Assembly (NCBI RefSeq): GCF_009363115.1
Contig: NZ_CP045298.1
Coordinates: 4,523,501 to 4,587,500, forward strand
Source: Paenibacillus brasilensis
GTDB lineage: Bacteria; Bacillota; Bacilli; Paenibacillales; Paenibacillaceae
Direction of reading: 5' to 3'
Length of the DNA: 64,000 nt
Below, one piece after another: positions 7,891 through 16,151 of this stretch. A program made the position numbers and the translations under genes. Position 1 is the first letter of the stretch, and every line of letters starts with the position of its first letter. The notes under the pieces were generated by a model, which was not told the origin of the DNA, made no database searches, and saw only the letters and a list, made by a program, of their open reading frames with translations.

Positions 7891-9375
7891 ATGTTCCAGG
7901 ATTTCAAGCTCGTCAGTGACCGTCCGGTCTCGATACAAGTAAAAGAATACGTCAATCGTTTAATTATAAAAGGGGTGCTTCAGGCGGATCAGAAGCTGCC
8001 CTCCACACGAGAAATGAGCGTTCTGCTTAAGGTGAGCCGAAATACAGTCATTGCAGCCTATGAAGGTTTGGAGGATGACGGATTTACGTATGCGATTCCC
8101 GGAAAGGGTAGTTATGTGGCCGCAATGATGGGCCAGTCGGATGTAGATAACGGAGGGTCTGATAGCTCTGCCACCTGGGAGATCGACTGGAAGATGAGAA
8201 TGAACGAGTATGCTGTATCGGCTGTTGATTTGGATATGATGAAGCAGGGCATTCGTGCCCAAAAAGGAACTATCTCGTTTACAAGCATCGCTCCGGATGA
8301 GCAGCTGTTTGATCTGGGGGATGTAAGGCGAGCCTTTATGGACCGGATGGCAATCGAAGGGCAGGTGCTGCTCAACTACGGCTATGCCAAGGGCTACAAG
8401 CCGCTGATTGATTACCTGATGCATTATATGGAGAACAAGGGCGTCGATATAAGCGGCAAGGATATGCTGATTACAGGCGGGTTTACAGAAGGCTTTGACA
8501 TTGTGCTGTCGGCTTTACGCCCTTCTGGACGCCGCGGAGCAGCAATTTGTGAAAATCCGACCCATTACACAGCGATCAAAAATTTGAAGCTGCAAGGATT
8601 TGAGATTACCGGTATTCCGATGGAGCGTGACGGTATTGATGTGGAGCGGCTAGAAGCGGTACTGCAGACCAATAGCTTCGATCTGGCCTATTTGACACCT
8701 TCCTATCACAATCCGACAGGCATTGTCATGTCGCCGGCAAAGCGCAGCGCCGTTATGAAATTAATGACGCGCTATCAGATTCCGATAATCGAGGATGGAT
8801 TCAATGAGGAGCTGCGCTACTCGGGAGCGCATGTTGCGCCCTTAATAGCGTCAGCAGGGCATGGGAACGGAGTAATCTATATTGGCAGCTTCTCCAAGGT
8901 GCTGTTCCCTGGATTGCGAGTAGGCTGGGTACTTGGGGACCGAGCGCTGATTGATACTCTGGAAAGCATTAAGCGTGCGCGCACCATTCATACCTCAACA
9001 ATCGATCAATCGATTTTATACCAGTATATGCTTAATGGAAATTTCGATAAACATGTAAAAAAAGCACGTACAGAGTATAAGCGCAAGTATGAGCTGACAA
9101 AGGCATGCTGTGAAGCACATCTTCCTGAGACGCAGGTGTCTGGTGACGGGGGCTTGCATTTGTTCCTTACCTTCCCGGCAGGCGTGAATACACGCCAACT
9201 GCTAGAAGATTGCACAGAACAGGGCGTCATTTTTACACCGGGAGACAGGTTTTTTATTCAAGAAGGCGAAGGGACGAATACATTGCGGCTTGGTTTTTCA
9301 CGAGTAACGGACGAAAATATCGAACGGGGTATTCAAATAATCGGCAAACAGGCGCGTAGCTTTCCTAAGGCATAA
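7891..9375 (+). CDS. ddlR: MocR/GabR-type PLP-dependent regulator, DdlR-like
   Basis: 494-residue chimeric regulator: an N-terminal GntR winged helix (residues about 10-75, with KLPSTREMSVLLKVSRNTV) fused to a fold-type I aminotransferase domain. The PLP lysine is in GSFSKVLFPGLRVGW. The downstream gene encodes a D-Ala-D-Ala ligase; in Brevibacillus brevis a MocR protein named DdlR controls ddl, and this arrangement suggests the same role. The start ATG follows a GGAGG site. Whether it is an activator and which amino acid it senses cannot be read from sequence. Confidence 0.8.
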   Translation: MFQDFKLVSDRPVSIQVKEYVNRLIIKGVLQADQKLPSTREMSVLLKVSRNTVIAAYEGLEDDGFTYAIPGKGSYVAAMMGQSDVDNGGSDSSATWEIDWKMRMNEYAVSAVDLDMMKQGIRAQKGTISFTSIAPDEQLFDLGDVRRAFMDRMAIEGQVLLNYGYAKGYKPLIDYLMHYMENKGVDISGKDMLITGGFTEGFDIVLSALRPSGRRGAAICENPTHYTAIKNLKLQGFEITGIPMERDGIDVERLEAVLQTNSFDLAYLTPSYHNPTGIVMSPAKRSAVMKLMTRYQIPIIEDGFNEELRYSGAHVAPLIASAGHGNGVIYIGSFSKVLFPGLRVGWVLGDRALIDTLESIKRARTIHTSTIDQSILYQYMLNGNFDKHVKKARTEYKRKYELTKACCEAHLPETQVSGDGGLHLFLTFPAGVNTRQLLEDCTEQGVIFTPGDRFFIQEGEGTNTLRLGFSRVTDENIERGIQIIGKQARSFPKA

Positions 9376-9481
9376 GGATTAAGAAAAGAGCTATAGAGAT
9401 GAAATATTGTTCTGGAGAAGTACCAGCGATCGAAAGAACAATCCGTATCCACATAATGATTTTGAAGAAAAATGAGGTGTC

Positions 9482-10414
9482 ATGATGAAAATTGGCGTTA
9501 TTATGGGTGGTATTTCCTCTGAGCGTGAGATTTCTCTGCAAACAGGTCAAGAGATGATCAATCATTTGGATCGCAGCCGTTATGAAGTGATTCCAATTGT
9601 GATCGAGCAGCGAGCGGATTTAATCGTGCAGGTCCAGCAGGCAGGCATCGATATCGCGCTGCTGGCACTGCATGGTCAGTATGGCGAGGACGGTACGGTG
9701 CAGGGAGCGCTGGAAACACTGGGCATTCCGTATACAGGCAGCGGTGTCTTGGCAAGCAGCTTATGCATGAATAAGCAGTTGTCCAAGACGCTGCTGAAGG
9801 CAACGGGTGTGCATACGCCTGCAGGTCTTTGCTGGCAGGGGATGGACGATTATGATCCGCAGGTGGTGGAGCGTTTGGGCTACCCGGTTATTGTGAAGCC
9901 GAATACGGGGGGATCAAGCATTGGTATCCAGCTTGTACAGAATGAGAAGGATCTGCTACCGGCTATACAGGAGGCTTGCAGCTTGGATCAAGCGATCTTG
10001 ATTGAGCCCTATTATAAAGGGACGGAGATTACCTGCTCGATCGTAGACGGCGAGGTATTGCCGATTATTAGTATTAGCTCCGCTCGTTCGAAGTGGTTCG
10101 ACTACAAAGCGAAATATGAGGTCGGTGGCGCTAAGGAGGAGGTGATCGAGCTTCCTCCCGTTATTGAGCAACGTGTGCGCGAGGCGGCACTGGCCAGCTA
10201 CCGACTGCTGCAATGCAAGGTCTATGCAAGGGTCGATATGATTTTGTGTCAAGATAGGCCTTACGTGCTGGAAGTGAACACATTACCGGGAATGACCGCC
10301 AACAGCCTGCTTCCAAAGAGTGCGGCAGCTGCGGGTATAACCTTTACACAACTGCTGGACCATATTATTGCCATCTCGCTTCATGAGCGGAAACAGGAAT
10401 GGGGGATGGCGTAA
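9482..10414 (+). CDS. ddl: D-alanine--D-alanine ligase
   Basis: ATP-grasp ligase making the D-Ala-D-Ala dipeptide for peptidoglycan. The N-terminal domain starts KIGVIMGGISSEREISLQTG; further motifs are ALHGQYGEDGTVQGAL, the P-loop-like KPNTGGSSIG, and the metal site VLEVNTLPGM near the C-terminus. At 310 residues it is of normal short-Ddl length. It lies 106 bp after ddlR, and an aminotransferase gene begins 1 bp after its stop, so ddl and that gene are probably co-transcribed. ATG 9482 and ATG 9485 are both possible starts after AGGTG. Confidence 0.92.
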   Translation: MMKIGVIMGGISSEREISLQTGQEMINHLDRSRYEVIPIVIEQRADLIVQVQQAGIDIALLALHGQYGEDGTVQGALETLGIPYTGSGVLASSLCMNKQLSKTLLKATGVHTPAGLCWQGMDDYDPQVVERLGYPVIVKPNTGGSSIGIQLVQNEKDLLPAIQEACSLDQAILIEPYYKGTEITCSIVDGEVLPIISISSARSKWFDYKAKYEVGGAKEEVIELPPVIEQRVREAALASYRLLQCKVYARVDMILCQDRPYVLEVNTLPGMTANSLLPKSAAAAGITFTQLLDHIIAISLHERKQEWGMA

Positions 10415-10415
10415 T

Positions 10416-11606
10416 ATGTTTATTGAAAAGGGTATAGGGCGGTTTGTATCTTCGCGTGTACGGGATATTCGGCCATCGGGAATTCGCGCTTTTTTTGATC
10501 TGAATGCAGCAGGCGGAGAAGGAGATATAATCGCCCTTGGGGTCGGAGAGCCTGATTTCATTACACCGGAAAAGGTACGTGAAGCTTGCATTCAGGCATT
10601 GCGTGAAGGACAGACGAAATATACTTCAAATGCCGGCTTAATGGAGCTGCGTGAAGAGATCTCTGCTTATTTTTCCGGCAGCTTTGCGCTTTCTTATGAC
10701 CCCGAGCAGGAAATGATCGTGACGGTGGGAAGCAGTGAAGCCGTCGACCTGGCACTGCGGGCAGTAATAGAGCCGGGTGACGAGGTGCTGATTCCGGCCC
10801 CAAGCTATATTGCCTATGAACCAATTACCCATCTGCATGGCGGTAAAATTATAGAGGTAGCGGCTACGGCAGAGGAGCAGTTCAAGCTGACCCCGCAAGC
10901 GCTGCAAGCGGCAATTACGCCTCATTCTAAGGCTTTAATGATCAATTATCCGTGCAATCCGACCGGAACAGTTATGACGGAGCAGGATTGGTTGCCGATT
11001 GCAGAGCTTATTATCCAACATAATCTGGTCGTCATTTCGGATGAAGTGTATGCCGAGCTGACTTACGGTAGAAAGCATGTCAGTATCGCTTCCTTGCCGG
11101 GCATGAAGGAGCGTACGATTGTCATCAGCGGTTTTTCCAAAGCATTTGCGATGACAGGCTGGCGGGTGGGCTATGCGTGCGGTCCGCGTGAGCTGATTGC
11201 CGGCATGCTGAAAATCCACCAGTACACAGCCATGTGTGCGCCCACCATTGCACAGATTGCCGCGCTCGAATCATTGCGTCATGGCTTGGCTGCCAAGGAT
11301 GAGATGATGGCGAGTTACAATGAACGCCGCAAGCTGTTTGTGGCCGGCTTGAATGCAATCGGGCTTGCCTGTCACGAGCCTGAGGGGGCTTTCTATGCCT
11401 TCCCTTCAATTACTTCTACTGGCATGTCATCTGAGCAGTTTGCACTTCGAATGCTGAAAGAAGCGAAGGTGGCGCTCGTACCGGGACATGTATTCGGATC
11501 AGGCGGAGAGGGCTTTATTCGCTGCTCATATGCAGCCTCGCTCGTCGATTTGGAGAAGGCGCTGGGGCGGATGGGAAGGTTTATGCAGGTAATGCAGCCG
11601 GTATGA
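10416..11606 (+). CDS. PLP-dependent aminotransferase, class I/II
   Basis: 396-residue fold-type I aminotransferase of the aspartate-aminotransferase group. Visible motifs are NYPCNPTGTV (cofactor-binding Asn), the lysine loop VISGFSKAFAMTGWRVGY and the C-terminal arginine in FIRCSYA. I chose ATG 10416 because GGGGATGG lies just upstream and it sits next to the ddl stop; the open frame back to 10368 lies inside ddl. Tight coupling to ddl suggests a role in supplying or recycling an amino acid for the ligase, which is inference. Confidence 0.85.
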   Translation: MFIEKGIGRFVSSRVRDIRPSGIRAFFDLNAAGGEGDIIALGVGEPDFITPEKVREACIQALREGQTKYTSNAGLMELREEISAYFSGSFALSYDPEQEMIVTVGSSEAVDLALRAVIEPGDEVLIPAPSYIAYEPITHLHGGKIIEVAATAEEQFKLTPQALQAAITPHSKALMINYPCNPTGTVMTEQDWLPIAELIIQHNLVVISDEVYAELTYGRKHVSIASLPGMKERTIVISGFSKAFAMTGWRVGYACGPRELIAGMLKIHQYTAMCAPTIAQIAALESLRHGLAAKDEMMASYNERRKLFVAGLNAIGLACHEPEGAFYAFPSITSTGMSSEQFALRMLKEAKVALVPGHVFGSGGEGFIRCSYAASLVDLEKALGRMGRFMQVMQPV

Positions 11607-11920
11607 TGAACAGGGTTAATAACTCAACTTTTGCCGAACGTCTTCATAATATATTTTATAAATACCTTTATGATTTTCGAAAACATAAGTATTTTTCTGA
11701 TTAATGCAGTGGATATTTCCGAATGTATATACATCCAAAGCCGGAACGTTCAGCCTAGGTGTTAACTGCTGGGACCCTGCTTTTAAATGCGCTATCGATG
11801 AATTAAATATATTTGAATGTGCGCTGTCTCTTCGTAGGTGGTGGAACTGGCAGAATTGAAATAAGTTCAGGCAGGTATCTGCTGCTATGGCAAAATAATT
11901 TTTTGAAAGCGATCTGTTCA
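11607..11920. other. Gene-free stretch before leader 2
   Basis: About 314 bp of AT-rich sequence between the aminotransferase gene and CRISPR leader 2. I see no open frame with a ribosome site, no clear terminator and no recognisable gene fragment. Confidence 0.5.
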
Positions 11921-12101
11921 GGTGCGAATGTGAAGCTCACATGAATTCCCCGGGGGATTCGCACCTCAGATTTTGTCGATAGCGTGTCGAATGTGAACAA
12001 GTTGTAAATGATCGCAAGGGGATGAGGTAATAATAGATGCGTTTTTGCTGAAATAACGCTAGAATATTACTTAAATAGGGGAGATTAGACCCATTTTCGC
12101 G
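11921..12101 (+). promoter_or_regulatory. CRISPR leader 2
   Basis: 181 bp, the same length as leader 1. The opening stem-loop is conserved (GGTGCGAA at 11921, TTCGCACC ending 11965, inner TGTGA-AGC-TCACA hairpin), and the array-proximal CATTTTCGC is kept. The sequence between these differs strongly from leaders 1 and 3, so the conserved parts are the likely functional elements. No cas gene precedes it. Confidence 0.82.
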
Positions 12102-13740
12102 GTCGCACTCTATATGGGTGCGTGGATTGAAATATTTTCCTTTTGGGACGGGATCGGTATCTACATGTCGTCGCACTCTATATGGGTGCGTGGATTGAAA
12201 TGCCGCAGAGATGGCTTTTTCAGTGTCAGGTTTCAGTCGCACTCTATATGGGTGCGTGGATTGAAATACCAGTAAACGTGTGGTCTGCGATCCCTACGAT
12301 AAGTCGCACTCTATATGGGTGCGTGGATTGAAATAACGTACTTAGCTCATTTTGAGATCGAGCCAGTACGTCGCACTCTATATGGGTGCGTGGATTGAAA
12401 TCTCGTATAATTTCTCGTCGACTCCACCAGTGAAGTCGCACTCTATATGGGTGCGTGGATTGAAATTTGAGATACGATAACCAGCCTATCATAAAGCTAA
12501 AGTCGCACTCTATATGGGTGCGTGGATTGAAATTTGCACACGGGCCGACGTTTTCTCGGCCTGATCCTTGTCGCACTCTATATGGGTGCGTGGATTGAAA
12601 TACTATTTCCCGGACCCGGACAACCCGGAGAAACGCCGCGTCGCACTCTATATGGGTGCGTGGATTGAAATCATTAGATCGCCATCCGATGAAACCATTA
12701 GGTCTGGTCGCACTCTATATGGGTGCGTGGATTGAAATATAAAAACTATGCTTGGTGTTCAAGCGGCGTACGTCGCACTCTATATGGGTGCGTGGATTGA
12801 AATTAATCCTAAGTCCCGAGAAACTTTGGCGAGTGAGGTCGCACTCTATATGGGTGCGTGGATTGAAATCACAACGATTCCCCATTATGAGGACAATGTG
12901 CAGGTCGCACTCTATATGGGTGCGTGGATTGAAATCTTTAGGCCGCGCGAAAGGTACTCGAAATTGTCGTCGCACTCTATATGGGTGCGTGGATTGAAAT
13001 CCGAAGACGATCTATAATAAGGTTTGCCTCGTCCACGTCGCACTCTATATGGGTGCGTGGATTGAAATTTCCAGTTGGCTATGTCCGTCCGAAGTGATTT
13101 ACTCGTCGCACTCTATATGGGTGCGTGGATTGAAATACTTAATGGAAGAACACGCAATATTGCTAAGCTATAACGTCGCACTCTATATGGGTGCGTGGAT
13201 TGAAATCGCACAAACATTGTCGGATGAAGCACGCTTTAAGTCGCACTCTATATGGGTGCGTGGATTGAAATTCCAGCTGTTGCAGGCTCTGCAAACTGGT
13301 TGAGGGTCGCACTCTATATGGGTGCGTGGATTGAAATCTGTTATCCAATTTGTGCCGTCATGAGTAAACTTAGTCGCACTCTATATGGGTGCGTGGATTG
13401 AAATTGTACTGCAATCAGCGGAGAAACTGAAGCAAATATCGTCGCACTCTATATGAGTGCGTGGATTGAAATAATTGGAGTTTCCAGCAGCCAAGTACCC
13501 AGAAACAGTCGCACTCTATATGAGTGCGTGGATTGAAATATTAACACTGACTCCTTCATGCTCGTCTTCAGCGTCGCACTCTATATGAGTGCGTGGATTG
13601 AAATTATTCCTATTGTGGTATGGCGACAACTTGCAGAGTCGTCGCACTCTATATGAGTACGTGGATTGAAATTTTTGGCAATCACAAGTCACATTTTATA
13701 ATCGGCCTGTCGTACTCTGTATGGAGTGTGTGGATTGGAA
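12102..13740 (+). CRISPR. CRISPR array 2 (24 repeats plus a degenerate terminal repeat)
   Basis: Repeats start at 12102, 12170, 12236, 12303, 12370, 12435, 12502, 12570, 12640, 12707, 12772, 12838, 12904, 12969, 13037, 13105, 13175, 13240, 13306, 13373, 13441, 13508, 13573 and 13641. The first twenty have loop/stem TATATGGG; the last four have TATATGAG as in array 1, and the 24th has an extra change (GAGTACG). A 25th repeat at 13709-13740 carries several mutations and runs directly into a cas2 fragment. Spacers are mostly 33-38 bp. Confidence 0.98.
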
Positions 13741-13780
13741 GACAGCCTGTGTTTTTATGGAAAGCTTACTTATTTTATAA
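13738..13780 (+). pseudogene. Relic of a second cas2 gene, 3' end
   Basis: Bases 13738-13757 match cas2 bases 4621-4640 at 18 of 20 positions (GAAGACAGCCTG then a T-rich stretch). Bases 13756-13780 match the cas2 end 4701-4725 at 22 of 25, including the TACTTATTTTATAA stop region. The intervening 60 bp of cas2 are missing. The relic is joined on the left to the mutated last repeat of array 2 and on the right to leader 3. A second cas2-leader-array unit therefore once stood here. Confidence 0.85.
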
Positions 13781-13962
13781 GGTGCGAATGTGAAGCTCAC
13801 ATAAAAACCCCAGGTTCTTCGCACCTCGAAAAATGTCGAAAAATATTAAATTTGCTATTTATCCGTAAAAGTCAATAGCTGATCCAAGCTTATTTGGAAT
13901 CATTTTTTGCGATTATGTTGTGGGATTGATATCATTAGGGTATGAATTGCTGCATTTTCGCT
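13781..13962 (+). promoter_or_regulatory. CRISPR leader 3
   Basis: 182 bp, closely similar to leader 1 over its whole length. Shared parts include the opening stem-loop (13781-13825), a GTAAAAGTCAAT block, the GATATCAT segment and the final TGCATTTTCGCT. It follows a cas2 relic in the way leader 1 follows cas2. This indicates duplication of, or common ancestry with, the leader 1 region. Confidence 0.85.
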
Positions 13963-15675
13963 GTCGCACTCCATGTGAGTGCGTGGATTGAAATAAACCT
14001 TTATACGATTTTATACAATCGAATGAAGTCGCACTCCATGTGAGTGCGTGGATTGAAATGTATGTGGGTGTGCACGGCTATGAGATGGGAGCCATCGTCG
14101 CACTCCATGTGAGTGCGTGGATTGAAATACGAAACGGATCATCGGCTAACGACCTACAAATATCGCGTCGCACTCCATGTGAGTGCGTGGATTGAAATTT
14201 AAATCAACCTCTCCTGAGCTGAGCATGTCAGGGTCGCACTCCATGTGAGTGCGTGGATTGAAATTTAGTTTAATTTAAATTTAATCTAAGAAATCATTTC
14301 GTCGCACTCCATGTGAGTGCGTGGATTGAAATATTTCGGCGTAACCGCAGGGCGTAAATTCTCGTCGCACTCCATGTGAGTGCGTGGATTGAAATTCCCC
14401 ATCGCTATACTGCCAAAAGTCCCAGCTTGTGTCGCACTCCATGTGAGTGCGTGGATTGAAATTTCAAGGAAGTCGCTGTCCGAGATGCTTTCATTCAAGT
14501 CGCACTCCATGTGAGTGCGTGGATTGAAATAATCCTCACCTCGCTTAGTTCTACCCTCTCAATCAGGTCGCACTCCATGTGAGTGCGTGGATTGAAATCT
14601 CTCCCTTACCGTCCTTAGCCTTCCGATCGTTTTCGTCGCACTCCATGTGAGTGCGTGGATTGAAATTGATACCAACTTGCATGTAACTGCCGCCAAGCAA
14701 GTCGCACTCCATGTGAGTGCGTGGATTGAAATATGTATCTCTAAAAATTTGCACTTTTTTGATATGTCGCACTCCATGTGAGTGCGTGGATTGAAATATG
14801 AGTGCTATCAGCATAATCATGCCAAGCGCAGTCGCACTCCATGTGAGTGCGTGGATTGAAATTGGATTGCTGACCATCGCGGAGGTACGCAAGCAACGTC
14901 GCACTCCATGTGAGTGCGTGGATTGAAATCTGCTCCCATGCTGAAGCTCAGTAAGCCCTTTTGCAGTCGCACTCCATGTGAGTGCGTGGATTGAAATTAC
15001 TTCCCACACTGCGGACATTGACCCCGAATAAGTCGCACTCCATGTGAGTGCGTGGATTGAAATTTTTACGAGATGCCGGAAATACCTGAGTTTACTGTCG
15101 CACTCCATGTGAGTGCGTGGATTGAAATCCATATGTTATCCGGATGCTGTGGCAGCATCGAGCAAGTCGCACTCCATGTGAGTGCGTGGATTGAAATAAA
15201 TTCTGGTTGGTTATATTTTGTGCTGTCCCATGTCGCACTCCATGTGAGTGCGTGGATTGAAATAAACGGGTGTCCCAGTGTACGACGAGCGAATCGAGCG
15301 TCGCACTCCATGTGAGTGCGTGGATTGAAATTGACCATGAATCCGGTCAATACCATGACATATGCAGGTCGCACTCCATGTGAGTGCGTGGATTGAAATA
15401 CCACGCCAGATGCAGGCGATAGGATACCTGGAACAGTCGCACTCCATGTGAGTGCGTGGATTGAAATAACTGCTGCAGGTGCATTAGCAGTTAAACGGAC
15501 GAAGTCGCACTCCATGTGAGTGCGTGGATTGAAATTCTGCACCGGAATAATTAAGAGAATATTTAACGGAGTCGCGTCGCACTCCATGTGAGTGCGTGGA
15601 TTGAAATTCCAAATATAACACAAAAGTTGGGAGGAAAGACTAAGTCGCACTCCATGTGAGTGCGTGGATTGAAAT
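13963..15675 (+). CRISPR. CRISPR array 3 (26 repeats)
   Basis: Twenty-six 32-bp repeats with the loop variant CCATGTGAG start at 13963, 14028, 14097, 14167, 14233, 14301, 14364, 14431, 14499, 14567, 14635, 14701, 14766, 14831, 14898, 14966, 15032, 15097, 15166, 15232, 15300, 15368, 15436, 15504, 15576 and 15644. The stem CGCACTC/GAGTGCG is kept, so the same Cas processing machinery can serve it. Spacers are 33-38 bp except the one before 15576, which is 40 bp and ends in a duplicated GTCGC. The repeats stay uniform to the end, unlike the eroded tails of arrays 1 and 2. Confidence 0.98.
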
Positions 15676-15678
15676 TGA

Positions 15679-15822
15679 CTATCAGATCCCGTAGACTTAC
15701 CGTCCATAGGGTTATTTTACGCTTTGGGATATAAGATGAGTGCTATGGGTATCTATGCAATTTTGGTAGGAATTGTGACTGGAGAAATAATCAACTTCGT
15801 ATTATCAAAGCGAGAGAAATGA
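15679..15822 (+). pseudogene. Possible 3' fragment of a membrane-protein gene
   Basis: The frame is open from 15679 to the TGA at 15820-15822 and encodes a hydrophobic tail (GIYAILVGIVTGEIINFVL, then SKREK). ATG 15736 could give a 28-residue membrane peptide with a weak GGGA site. It could be the end of a truncated permease gene abutting array 3, or a small membrane peptide. I cannot name a family. A terminator follows at 15831. Confidence 0.35.
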
Positions 15823-15830
15823 ACTTATGC

Positions 15831-15863
15831 ATCCCTTGATTGATCAAAATCAGGGGATTTTTC
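15831..15863 (+). terminator. Terminator after array 3
   Basis: The stem ATCCCTTGATT and AATCAGGGGAT (one wobble pair) is followed by TTTTTC. It closes the transcript that would include array 3 and the small frame at 15736. Confidence 0.75.
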
Positions 15864-16151
15864 ATTAAATTAAAAAGGTCATAGAATTACTACCTGCAAC
15901 CTCTACATCATTTACTGGTGGTAATGTATATGGAGAAATGAAATAGTCATGTCAACATTGTGAAATCTTTTATTTAGGCAATCCAATTCTACTTTTGCTA
16001 CTCGTTCCACAATCTCTCCTTATGTGTGAGTTATGCAATTTATTTATTACAAACATTAGTTGCATAATATATTGACAGATGGTTAATTTTGGAGAAGAAT
16101 AAAGTATGTTTTTTAAAATAATGGGATTTTTATGTGAAGGGTGGTTATGAC
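15864..16151. promoter_or_regulatory. Upstream region of the aloR-like gene
   Basis: About 290 bp of AT-rich sequence. A TTGACA box lies near 16072, shortly before the proposed TTG start at 16152. No clear -10 box at ideal spacing was found. No gene was recognised here. Confidence 0.4.

Noticed and set aside
4886..15707. Many open frames over the arrays, with tandem MSAWIEI, MGAWIEI, FNPRTHIECD or ISIHALTWSAT units on both strands
   Set aside because: They are translations of the CRISPR repeats and spacers; the period follows repeat plus spacer and no ribosome sites are present.
14799..15822. Similarity between an array-3 spacer starting ATGAGTGCTATCAG (near 14799) and the frame at 15736 (ATGAGTGCTATGGG)
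   Set aside because: Only about 11 shared bases, too short for a self-targeting match.
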